Assembly (NCBI GenBank): GCA_003117195.1 | Contig: BDSI01000235.1 | Location: 39,241 to 103,240, forward strand | Origin: Eudorina sp. 2006-703-Eu-15 | Lineage: Eukaryota; Chlorophyta; Chlorophyceae; Chlamydomonadales; Volvocaceae | Length of the DNA stretch: 64,000 nucleotides | Reading direction: 5' to 3' | Part shown: positions 10,701-22,900 of the stretch, piece after piece | Layout: each line of letters opens with the position of its first letter | How positions within the stretch are numbered: the first letter of the stretch is position 1 | Notes under the pieces: generated by a model | What the model was told of the DNA's origin: nothing | Database searches by the model: none | What the model saw: the letters and a program-made list of their open reading frames with translations, nothing else | Program-made: the position numbers and the translations under genes

Positions 10701-13486
10701 TATAGGTGGGTCCATCACTCGGCCGGCCGTGCGTGCGCGGCCACAGAGGCATCAAGTGCCAGGTGTCGTCGCAGCAAGTAAGAAGGCCGTTCGAAATAAA
10801 TACACACTCGTTCGTTGCCATCAAGCCATGCGCTCCCCGCTTCACGGACACTTCCGCGTGGCGCCACGATACACACTAGCCAGCAAACCGTAATCAAGCT
10901 ACGTGGCCCGCTTCAAGGCAAACAAGTGCGCCATTAAACCGGCGGCGGCGGCTTGTCCTCGTTTGCGGAGAGAAACGACATTGCATCCTGACACGCGATG
11001 CGCCTCGGCCCTGTCCACTATTCACATATTTCGCGCTTGCGTATGTGCCCTTGCTTGCACGTCACGAAACATTGACCGTTGGCTCCGTTAAATGGGGCGA
11101 CCCAACGGATGGCCAACTCACGGGCCCTGTCGACGGCCTCCAAATAACACAACAGCGCAGCGGATGTTCTCCAACGCAAACGCACACTGCAGCTCACCAG
11201 CCACCCTTCCCTTCAACAACATGCGGGCCATCGCGAAGTCAGTCCCCCATGGCATGTGTACATGGGAAGGGCGAGCGCACGCGAAGTAAGCCTAACACAG
11301 CAGGGATACAGGTAAGGGTCGACAGGTAGACGGAGGCAGTTTGGCCTTGTATGACAATGCAGGTTTGCGTATGCGGCCCATAACGATACCCTTCACGATA
11401 CCAGCACGGAAGCCCGCCAGTGAGCCGCGGCATCGATCGTGACGCACCGACGGGCAATTCAAACCGCGTAAGCGACGCAGCCCCGACGCAATGCCAGAAT
11501 CCCCGGCGGCGCACCTCGTCCATCCCCATGTCGATCTCCCCGCATACAACTGGACACCGGACGGTCCTTTTCGCTTCAAAGCCCACATGCTGCTACTGCC
11601 AGCGTTTGGAGCAGACCAAGCGGCAAGCGGCATCATCATGGTATGAGCCGGGTTGTCATGGGAGGTGGAACCTGGCTGCCAACGCCGGTGATGCTACCAC
11701 CACATACCCAGTAACACCCGCCACCAGCTGCTGCGTGCACGGAATGCTACCGTACAAGGCCAAACCACACTCACATACACACATCCTGCAAAGACAGGAC
11801 CGTACAAACGTAAGCACTACAATGACATACATGCGGGAGCAGGCACGACCATGCCCACTGCAACGTGATCTGTCATGACGACCTGGTCACCGCCTGGCAG
11901 TACTGGCGGAAGGAATCGATCAACCCAGCCAGCACTCAATACAGCCACCGGCGGACACAGATAGACAGTCCAACCGCGCGCGGCCTGCAGCGGCTTCTGA
12001 TTTAGCTCCCTGGCTCCCAGGTCCACTCCATATCCGGGCAATTACACTGAAATGCATCCCGTCAAGCAATGGCCCGTGTCGACCCCCGCCCCCGCAATAC
12101 ACACGATGGGTATCGCCGCCGGGTCTGACGCTGACCGGGGCAGTTACCCTTAGCTTGCCCATCGGGGAGACCACCGAAGCACTCCTCTCTTGAGGAGGGG
12201 TGTACCACTTGATCCTTCGCCAACCTGTTCAACTCCTACGACGTCTGCGAGCCTTCCATTCCCACCTCCGGCGCCCATCCATCCGCCTATATAACTCGTC
12301 CAGGATAACTCGTCGGTTTCAGCGAATTTCGTCTACAATGGTAAGCTCGCAAGCCATGATAGTCCCGACCAACCATCATATTCATCTAATGGGGGGCGCC
12401 CACCCAAAGGGTTTCAATTCTCCACAACCAACTTTGACCCGGAATCTCCGTGGTGCCATATGTTGCGCGTTGACATAGGCCTCCAAACCCTTTGATGGGC
12501 GGGTTTCTGTCAGCATACACAATCACTCAACCACGCACAACCACTTTGGCCCAAATTGGCATCCAGCGCAACCGCCTCATCTGAGGCCCCATGGCCAGGC
12601 ACACCCTCAATGGACGCGCGCGACCCATCTATCAGGTCACTGCCCGGGCAGACAACCTGCTGCTGCTGACGACGACGACGACGGCCCAACGCACGGCCCC
12701 CGGCGGCGGTGACGTGCATATTGCGTCCTCAGCCATAACGTGTGTGTGAGGGCCCTCATCATACGCAGAATCCGACATGGATGGGCGCGCGCGTGTGATG
12801 GGTATAGTGCCATGTGCGTATTTGCACGCAGGAGAGCGAGTGGTGCGCATGGATCGAGCCGCGTGGGGTGGCCTATCAGCCAGCCCAAGCGAGTGCACAG
12901 CATGCGACCGGATCATGGATGCATGATCGTCGCTTTCGTGTCACCCCGGACTGCTCGGGAGGGTTTCGAGCACCAGTGAATATTATATACGCAAAAATGC
13001 AAAAATGGATGGAGCTTTCAAAGCCAGCAGCCTACGTATCTTGGTTGCTTGCGGACCCCGACTACGGGTCGCTCCAGGGGGCCCGCAACGAACGCCCGCC
13101 GGGCCCCTCTCCTCTCCCGCGCCTCCACTCGGCGGACTCGAACTCTTTCGACCTCAATCTCGTCTCCTTTGTTTTCCACCTGCCGCCCCTCCCCTCGCCC
13201 CTCGCTCGCCCTTCCGTGCACCGCGCTGTATCCTTGCTTGATTCAACGAACGACCTCACGATTGCGTGGCCCGCTCTAAAACAAAAGCCACACCATGCGC
13301 GAGGTAGCCCTTCACGCACATACACCACCCACCCTTGGCATGCGTGCCTCCCCCTGCAACCCCTCCATGCTCACTCACGCATACACTGAGGTGCAGCATG
13401 TGAAAAGGTTTATGGATGCCGAAAAGACGGAACGGAGGGCAGAATGGACGTGTATGTCCCCCAACGTACGGGTGCCGCCTTCACTC
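7753..13486. other. Stretch without a supported gene (7.75-13.5 kb)
   Basis: No frame here shows a recognisable domain or a phase-consistent splice chain. The longest frames are 90-190 codons and mostly lie opposite one another in GC-rich sequence. A 117-codon plus-strand frame (8609-8959) and a minus-strand frame near 11817-12041 (containing WTVYLCPPVAVLSAGWVDRF) are the least implausible. The rightmost part probably includes the 3' UTR of the channel gene: a minus-strand TGTAA lies at 13487-13491, about 415 bases past its stop. Exons of an unrecognised gene may be hidden here. Confidence 0.4.
8609..8959 (+). CDS. Weak hypothetical ORF (116 aa)
   Basis: An ATG-started open frame with an unremarkable composition at first (GFNFLDIPMIEYLSVSSFKR), then a glycine-rich run over a G-tract. 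No family recognised, no signal peptide and no clear splice sites. It may be chance in a mixed-GC intergenic stretch. Confidence 0.12.
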   Translation: MGITLRPILSAGTENGFNFLDIPMIEYLSVSSFKRCLRYHIGKRRNPLFVAIETEQGRAGGGVGTPKAGLSWVRVPPPTPVVHLVLSTYVTDYEAFVLVNYSQYIINQVIAVRVMR

Positions 13487-13529
13487 TTTACATGGTCCCG
13501 TCGACATGTGCAAAACAACCCTGTAAGCC

Positions 13530-13600
13530 ATTCATGCAGTGTATGGTGAGGGAGCTTCGGCTGTCACCGATGACCCGCGGGGTCCGCTGTAACATCCTTA
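13530..13600 (-). repeat. Dispersed repeat family, copy 2
   Basis: Minus-strand copy containing the complement of the core (GGATGTTACAGCGGACCCCG) and of the tail (CTCACCATACACTGC). It lies just downstream of the channel gene's stop codon, probably in its 3' UTR or flank. Confidence 0.75.
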
Positions 13601-13904
13601 ACACAACCCGTCCTTCGCGCTCGCTCTCTATCCATGCGCCGGCACGAAATGTCGCGCCACAGCGGCTCATGCTTCTTGCCGCAGTATTGATGTCGAACTT
13701 TCCGTATAGTGTTTTAAAAATTGCGCCTCCAGGGCCCTCCTCTCTTACCCCTCCTCTCTTACGCCTTTCGTCCCCCACCTCGACAGGCCTCCTCCCGACT
13801 CCATCCACAACGCTCACCCCTCGCCGCACACGCGCCCCACACACGCATCCACGCACCCCGCACACGAGCCTGCCAGTACGTACCTAGACTCGCTCCGTCC
13901 CCTA

Positions 13905-16900
13905 TCACCGCCGGCTGCTCTGCACTCCGGCCGCTGACTTCTCCGGACTGGGTCCATCCTGCAGCTCCGAGTTGGCCCACACCTTGGCCCAGATGATGAG
14001 CAGGAAGCACACCGCGTACGCCATGGGCATGAGGTACCTGGGCGGGGAGGGGAAGAGGTGATAAGGCGGGGAGCATAAGAGGGGGTCAGGTTCCAGGACG
14101 AGGCTCGTACATCCGCACAGACCGGCCTCTGGTCGGCAAGGATGTTGGGCTCGCTCGGATCCCTTCCCCGGGCGCGGGCTCTGCCGCCTCAAATCGCCCC
14201 ACCAGCTGGGCAACGCCGCCACCTGCCGCCACACTCACCAACATGGTTTGGACAGGCACGCAAGTCGCGCAGCGCAGTGCAGCGCAGCCGCCGAGCCGCT
14301 CGCATCACCCACCGCATACTTCCGTACAGTGGCGTGCGAAGCGCTCTTGCGTCGAACCGCCGCCGCCTTCAGACGCCCATCCACGCCTCCACACCGCCGC
14401 CCTCACATACAAACCAGCACCGCAAGCCCAGCCCACCCACCTGCAGTTGGCGTCGATGAAGGCACTGAGCAGCCGCCACTTGGCGTTATACTCCTCGCCC
14501 ACCATGTGGTGGAAGTCGGCCTTGGCCCCCGCCTGGTATCCCGGACCCGAGGTCGGCACCGCACCGCTGGCGCTGGCGGTGGCCATGCGGCGGCCGCCCC
14601 GCAGGACGCCCCGCCGTGAGGTGCCGCCGTACTCCGAGTACTGCCGCCGCAAGCTGTTGCCGTGGGGCTGCTGGCCGCCGTCAGGTCGGCCGACGATGGG
14701 GAACAGCCGCATGACCAGATCCTGAAATTGCAGTGCACAGCCGTTGGGGGCCGTTGGTTGGTTTGGGCTTCCCCGCCCGACCCATCCATGGCAGGTATGC
14801 CCCCGCGCACAACGGCCGCCATCGGCTTATTAAATTTCAGTGGATGGATAGCCCGGACGACGGGCGGATCATCCTGTCGTGGTCCATCGCAGGTCCATTT
14901 GCCCTTTGGGACCGCACCTCACCTCCATACCGAACACGTAGACAGCGTTGGCGACACGCTCCCGCACGGCAAGCAGCTCCCGGGAGGGGTTGTCCAAGAT
15001 GAGCTGCAGGCAGGGGCACACACGAATCCAGAGTTGCTTGGCGGCTTGGTGCAAGCAGTGGCGCATCCCGTCTCAGTCACGGCCAAACGTCACCCCCAGG
15101 TAGCTGACTGACCCGCAGCCGTTGGGGGTTACTTTGACACCAGCCCAGACACACCCAGCCCAGCGACAACAAGAGTTGCGGGCTCCGGTGGGCTCAGGGG
15201 ACAGGCAGGCGTGCTCCAGCATGCGCTGCGGCGCCCTAGCTGCCGCCCCGCCGCCCTCCCATCTGGGGCACTGAACCCGCGCGCGCACGGGAGCGCCAGT
15301 GCAGCAGCCAGGTGCCTCCATGATGTGCTGGCCCCTTTCGGTGATAGCTGGACTGAACCGAACTGAACCCAATGGGATGAGATCTTACCTGGAGGTACGA
15401 TTCCAGTTGATCCGGAGATCCCACGTGGAGCACGGCATCCAGCGTCAGCTCCCGCTCCGGTTCCGGATCGAGATCCGGTTCCGGCTCTCCGCACGACGCC
15501 GTCCAGGCGCCGTACTCGGAATTTGCCAGCCGCTGCGCCCGCGCCGCCACAGGGTCAGCATCCGTGTTGTAGCCGCCACCGCCGCCACCACCGCCGGCTT
15601 CCCCGTCCGCGTCGCCTGCCCTGCGCCGGCGCACCGGGTCCTTGGGCACCAGTTCCGGATCCAGATCGCAATCATCTCCGACGAACATCGTCGGGGGTTG
15701 CTCCGTGTAGGCCGTCGAGTATGCGGCGCCGGACGGGTACCGGAGGTAGCCGCCGGTGCCGCCAGTGCCGACGGCGCCGTCCAGCTCATCCGACGCCAAC
15801 CGGCCCAGCTGCTGTGACGGCACGGCGCTGCTGCCGGTGCCGTGCCGCTGCAGTCGGCCGCCACCACCGACGCGTTCAGCGCTAGACTGGTGCATCAGCC
15901 GCCTCACGCCCGGGTCGTCTTCTGCGCCCGATACCTGCGGCGGCGCCGGCGGCGGCCCGGATCCGTTCATGTCCGCCGCCATCAGCCGCCGCGCGTCACG
16001 GTACGACGCTAGGGCCCTCTGGGCCGCCCTGGGAGGTTGCTCCAGGGATTCGGACGGCGTGCGTCCCCGGCGGGAGCTCGTGTGCCGTACAGGTGCCGCT
16101 ACCGACATCGCCGCGCCGGCCGACAGCGCGGTGACGCCCGGTGGCGGCGAGATTTGCGACAACGACGAGATCGGAGACTGCGGCCCTGGGCCCGACAGTG
16201 CGGTCCCCGCCTGGTTGCCGCCGCTGTCGTCGCCGTCGTGAAGTCCCCCGTCCCGGTCCGATTCACTGGGGGACGGCACCGGCGGCATGTGCGCGCTCGG
16301 CGAGGACGTCGGCGGCTGAAATGAAACGTCCACCGTCGGGCCGTTGAAGCGCAGCGCCCCGCCACTGGTCTTTGCGGCGGCGGCGGCCGCGCCGCCGCCG
16401 TCGCGGCCCCAGCTCCGTACGCTCGTAAGGGCTGGTGCACGCCCCGACGGGGAGGTCGTCGGCGGCTGCGAGGCGGCGGCCGCGGAGGCGGCGCGCGGGG
16501 CGGCGACATCGCCGGTGGGTCTCATCATGCCGGTCGCGGCGCCCTGCCACCTCAGCCGGGATGGCCCCCGGGTCGGCGCCGCTGACGCCCTCGTGAGCCC
16601 ACTCGGAGCCATCAGGGGCCCCTCACGCGGCGCAGGGCCGCCGTGGTTGTCAGGGACGGCGACTGCGCCGCTGCTGCCACCGCCGCCGCGTGCAGCTTCT
16701 GCCTCGAGGTCAGACTCCGGCCCCGCGTTCAGCATCGGTGAGGGGGTCATGCTCGGGAAGCCAATGTCCGTCGCCGCCGGAAACGCGCCGCCATTACCGG
16801 ACGGCCGCACGCACGGCTGAAGCGCCACCGAAGCGTCCGGCGACGTGACCCCGAGCGGCGGCGGCGGCGCTGGCGCCGGAGGCGGCGGAGCCGGCGGAGG

Positions 16901-19900
16901 AGCTGGGAACACAGACCCGCCGTGAACTCGAGGGCGCCTCCGCACCTGCTCCGAATCATCGCCCTCTAATCGACCGGCGTCACCACCGCTGGCGCAATCA
17001 GTCGCCATCTCCCCCGCCGTAACGACGCACTCGTCAAGCTGCACAGCTGCCACCGTGATCGACTCAGCTGTGGCCTCTGCCGGGCCCCGTTCTGTGGCGG
17101 TGCGGAACATTGAAACATCCGTCTGCCCTGTGCTGAGGCGGATGGCCATGTCAATGAAGCTGTCCCCGCTCCGCTCAGGGAGGCTACGGGCCTGGCGGCT
17201 GCACTTGCTGGGCGTGCCGGCGCCGCCGTCGGGGTCGACGTCGCGGTCAACGTCGCCGTCACCGGCTGCGGCGTCGCCGTCGGGTTGTCTAGATCTGGAA
17301 TGCCCCTGGATGGTACGGCTCCGCGCGGGCGCCAGCGACGACGACGGTGGCAACAGCAGTTGATGTAGCTGCAGTTGCTGCTGCGACAAGGTTGACGCAA
17401 GGAACGGCGGGGGCGATGTCGCGGCGGCCGCGGCGGCGGCAGCCGCGGCCAACGCTGACGCGGCCACCGCCGCGGCGGCGGCAGTGGCAGGTGCGGGAGT
17501 GGCTCCGCCGGCAGCCACTGCCGTCGCCGGCACCGCCGCCGCGGCGGCGGCCCACTCGGCTGTAAAGTGTGGCGAAACGCTGGCGAAGGCAGACTGTGAT
17601 CCGCCGTAACCAGAGATCGGGTGGCTTGCGGACAGCAAACCGACAGTGGTTGCGCCGGCGGCAATGGCGGCGCTGATGCTACCGCCGCTCAGCAGCGCAG
17701 GCGCTGCTGCTGGCGCCAGCAACGTCCCTTCCTCCTGGCTCCGTTTTGACGACCTGGACGCTTTGGAGGGCTGCCAGGTGAACTCACGGTCGACGTCACC
17801 GCCGGCGTCGAGCGCCTTGGTGGCCGCGGCGGCAGAAAGGACAGCTTCATCGCCGACGGCCCCGGCGACGCCGCCACCACCGCCGCCGCTGACAAACCCG
17901 GCGAACCCCCTGTCGTCCACGTGGCTCAGCCCCCGGGTCAGTCCGACTGCGGCGCTGATCCGCGGCGACATCGGCGACGTCATGCTCCGCTGAAAGCCGC
18001 CGGTCGCTGCCCCGCCGTTTCCCGGCTCCGTCCTGCGGAATGAGCGTGGCTGCGGCGGCTGCGGCAGCGGTAGCGGCAAGGCAACAGCGTCGCACCCGCT
18101 CCGAAATCGCGGCGTCTTCAAGGCGTCGAACGGCGGAGCTTCCGCCACGTCAACCACGTTTGAAGCGCCGCGGCCGCCCATGGACAGAGCCGGGCGCGGC
18201 GGCGACGGAGTCTGTAGGCCGTTGGGTGGCGCATTGCCGCTGGCGGCCGCCGCCAAGCGCGCCGACACGGCCGACTCCGTAATCAGAGACGCCAGAGAGG
18301 ACTCCGTGATCCTCCTACTCAAGCCGCCCTCCCCGGGCCCCGTGGAAAGGGCGCCGGCGGCGACGGTGCCGGCGACGATCGCCTCCGGCGAAGAAGCAAG
18401 CACATCAGGCAGCGGGGAGCCCGTGACAACCTCGGCCTCCGTCGCCTCTGGTGCTGCCGCCGAAACCGCCGGTGTCGGGCCGCTCAGCTCGTCGTGCCCG
18501 TACGAGCGCCGCCGGGAGCCCAGTGGGCTGATCGACCACGTGCATGCCATGACTCCAGTGTCGTACACGTCGTACTGTGTGCGCGGCAGCTTTCCACCCG
18601 ACGGAGGTGGTGGCGGTGACGGACCCGCATTCGATGCATCCGCAGCCGCCGCAGATACTGGATCCCCCGCTGCCACTGCCGCGACGGCGCCGTCGTCACC
18701 GTTGCCGTTGCCACCGTTTCCTGCACCGTCGCCGTCATCGTCGCATTCGGCGGCGGTGAACGCCCGCGCGCCGCCGCTCTCGGAGGGGGGTCTCAGCGCG
18801 GCCCTCCGAGCGGCTGCAGCACTGCTCAGGGTGGACGCCGCCATCGCCACCAGGCCCGGAGTGCGCAGGGTGGGCCGCCGCGGCCCACCAGTGCCAGCAC
18901 CGGACATCCGGCCCTGCGGCACTCTGGCAGGAGTCACCGGGGGGGAGGGGAGGCGGACGGCAGCCCATACCCCGGGATGGAGGGCCCCGGGGGGAAGCGC
19001 AATGACAAGCGGCCAAAAGGAACACTACGCGGCGTAGAGGTGGTGGGAGCCCGAGTGTGTGTGTGTGTGTTTCTTAAGCAGGCAGAGCAGGAGTGCGGGA
19101 CATGCCAGGGGAATAGGTAAGCCCGTATGCCAAACAACTGCCCCTGCCCCCCAGACCACCAATCAATTAGCGAGATGTGCGTGCCTGCGCGGCTCAGGAT
19201 GTGTGTCTGGAGGATAGATGTTCGGGATGGGGGCGGCTGTTAGCCCATCCGACGAACTGCAAGCCCGGCACGGGAGGAGCCGAGTGCGGGGAGAGGGGGC
19301 GTGAGCTATGTCCCCGCGTGCCCCACCGGCGACACACTGCACAACTCCAGCCAGTGCTCGCCCTGTCAAAGGGTCAGTGCAGCGGGCGTGACATGCAAAG
19401 GGCACGGCAGCGCCCCGCAGATGCCCGCACGCGCCCAAGGTGACGTGGAACCCTGTCAGGGCCCGGCAGGCTCACCGCTCCTGGGACTGCGAGATGCGGC
19501 CCGCGGGCGGCTGCTGCGGCACCAGCAGCAGCCCCGACAGCCGCCTCGCCTTGCCGCTGACGCCGGTCATGGAGTTGCGCCGCCCGATGCCCACGTTCGC
19601 GTCCATGAAGCGCCTGAGGCTGCCGCTGGGCGGGGTGTGGCGTGGCATGGCTTTGCTTGGTCTGGTTTGATGTGGTTCGCCATGTCGTCCAAGGGGATGG
19701 CAATAAGTGCTAAATTTTTTGATGTGTACGACGACGACCCAAAACGAGAAAGCGGATCTCCCGGAACCCCACGCCCCATGCCTTGCATTGCGACGCTAAT
19801 GCAACGCCCTGCCATACTGCTCGGTCTGAGCCCGGTACTCAGGCCCGATTCGCATGGCGCGCGGGGTAGGTGCGGCGCGCCGGAGTGTGAGTAATACGCC

Positions 19901-22900
19901 CCTGTGCAACCGCGTCAACGCTGTGACCGGGCAAGCGTGTCCGCAGTCCCCTCAGCCATAAGGACCCCGCCCTCCAATGACACATCCCTCCGTGACCCGC
20001 CCCACCCCTTGGGACTTCTTCGTCGATCCATCCCTGCCCTGCAGCCCCCTGCTTACGTGTCTCCAGGCGCTCCAAACTGATCCGCGCCGTCACCCAGACC
20101 GCCGCCCCCGCCTCCACCCGCCGCGGGCCCCTGGTTGACTTGCTTCCGCGCCGCGCTGACCTCCTCGGGATTGGCGCTTTTGCTCTTGCGCTCGCCCATG
20201 AAGCTCATCCTGCGTTTGATCCGAGCCCGGTTGCAGGCGCCAAAAAAATCAACTTGACCATGCGGCAGGCCACAGCAAGTGTCTACTCAGGCCAGGCGAC
20301 GTATCCTTGACCGCCCGAGGGGTACGGCAGCTCCTATGACCCGGCGCATACAGGCTGCCCTCCAATGGGCTAACGTCGCAACCGACGCCACTTACACCGC
20401 CAGGAAGGGTCCTGATCACGACACCCTTCGGATTCAGGGCATCACCACAACCCGTACCACTCTGCTGGAACGTCCCCAGAACACTCTTACCGCAAGACCA
20501 ACCCCGAGGAAAACACCACGTGTGTGTCACGACATGGCCCCGAGCTAATACGAGACCCTCAAGGTGGTCCACCATTGCTGGTTGACGAGGGCGCGACGGC
20601 GCACGCCAATGTTGTGCAGGGCCTTCCCGTCCTGCTTGGCCGCCCTAGCGGCCGGCTGAAAATGTTCTTCATCAAGTGGATAAATTGCATCAGTAATATT
20701 CGTTGCAACTGCGACAACCTGGAAAACGCGCTGGCTACCACCAACTTGCCAAGATTGACCGCAGGTGGACTGCGAGTCACGCTGCTTGTCAGTGCTACCT
20801 CCTGAACGTGCTTTATAGGTTGCCGTGATAATCATGGTTTGGATTCAGTTTAACGAAAACAGAGCGGCTGAAGGAGTGCCCACCTCTCTAAGCGTCTCAC
20901 ACAATTAAACCACGAAGATTCAAAGCAGCTGGTACAGGGAGACCAACGCTAAACGAAAGTTATCCAAATTTCAATCCAACGGACGAACGGCCGGAACTAG
21001 ACCTGTCCACAAGACAGGTGCCGTTAAGCACGGAACCGAGCACTTCGCATAGCCGTACGGACCCGCTGCCCTTAGGTCTCGTCCACGTCTGCAAACCTTA
21101 TTTTTGGTTAACTAAAAATATGATTTTGGGGGTGCGGATATATTGCCTGCCTCCTAGTAAAGCAGTAGCGGGCCGGATAACGGAAGAAGGCAGGTGTACT
21201 GATTGGCACACCTTCCGCAAGTTTTCCACCCTTTACGCCGCCGCACATCCCGCTCACCCTTCCCCCCTTACCTGCGGGCCCTGGGCGCCAGCTGCGCCTG
21301 ACGCTCCTTCTTGGCAGCCCTGCGGCAGTGCGCAGGAGGGCAGACAGGTTCAAGTTGGACAGAGTCAGGTCTGAGTGGCATCCAGCACGATGCATGGTGC
21401 GGCATTACCCGGGGCAGGTCAGGCACCCTGGTGACCGGGTCATGCGGGCCCAGGAAGCGCCAGAGCCGCACCGGTCATCCCCAACGCGGTGGAACCTGGG
21501 AGTCAGCCTGACCGGAGGTGGTCAACAAGGCCCTCGAGTCTGCAGCGGACTGCCCCGGGGTCCAGATTGACACATGCAGCCCGCTCGGTCCTCCCTACAG
21601 ATCCAGTCTCGCGCACTCCTTCCATCGCCCCGCCCGCCCCCGCTTCCGCTTCCGCCCCCCCACCGTACTTTCACTGGTGCGGCACCGGGATGCATCCGCA
21701 TGACCCCTACTGCCGCCTCCCTCCCGCCCCGCTTCTCCAACCCTGGCTCGACTTTCCCGCCCCGCCACGTTTCACCTGCACCTACGATTCCTCCCTGACC
21801 CACCTCCCTCCTCCATCTAAACCCCTTCCATCTCCCCCCCTCCCCCCCTCCCTCCCTCCTTCCCCCTCCCTTGCGCTCACTGGCTCTCCTTGAGCTGCTG
21901 CTTGATCAGCTCCGTCTCCAGCTTGTCCAGCACCTCCAGCAGGGAGGCCCACACCTGGTGCTGTCGGAAGCGCAGCCAGATGGCCCAGATGGTGCCGCTG
22001 CCCATCCACCAGCGGGGCTCCCGGTAGTGGAACAGGTGGATGACGGCCCCGTTGATGGCCAGGGTCACCACGGAGAACAGGAAGCCCAGCAGGCCGATGG
22101 CGCCGATGCAGCTGATGTCGTCAGACGCGGGCAGCGTGCTGTGCGCGGTGTGTTCGGTGGGAAGGGCGGTGGTGCGCGTGTTGCGGAGTGAAATTTGGGG
22201 GAGAATAGGGGGTCGCAGAGCGAAGGGGGCCAGGGGAAAGGGCGATCATGTGGTGAGGTGGTTCCCAGGGGGGCCGTGAAGGTTGGTTTGCCACCCGCGC
22301 AGTGGCGTCTTCTGCGGTACCTGCGCGGCGCCTGCGGTACGACACGCGGCTCGGTCGCTGCCGTACGTTTGTACCTGTACACCAGCAGGTCGTACACCGC
22401 CAGCGCCAGGGGGATGGTCACCGCAACGCCCAGCCTCTCTCCGCACTCGGGGCTGAGCCAGAAGGTCATGAAGCCCACCAGCGCCAGCACCACCTGCGGA
22501 GGGCACGATTGGAATTCAGATTGGCAGGAGGACGCACCCCACCCACAACCTACCTTGGGAAAGGGCCGCAGTCTTTCACCAGCATGCATCGCAATTAACC
22601 TTGCTCGGTTTGCGCACCTGAATACAGTACCACGTCATCGCAGGACTGCTCCACCCCTCCGTCAGACACTACGACCAGGTCTCTACGATCATTTTCAACA
22701 CAGCAGCAGCAGCAGCGGTCTGGTCCAGCTCGCACCCAATCTTGCCGCCGCACTCCCCCCTTCCTCCCGCCCTTGGGACACTCCTCCCCTCCAGGGTGGC
22801 CCCCTGCCGCCCGCCCCACCTGCGGCACCACGATCTTGAGCGCAAACAGCGTCTGCGTGCGGTGCAGCTCCACATCCACCAGCAGCACCGGCCAGTTGGA

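Noticed and set aside
18180..19037. 285-codon plus-strand frame
   Set aside because: Antisense to the giant exon of the channel gene; high GC leaves several frames open. The minus strand has phase-consistent splice sites and domain context.
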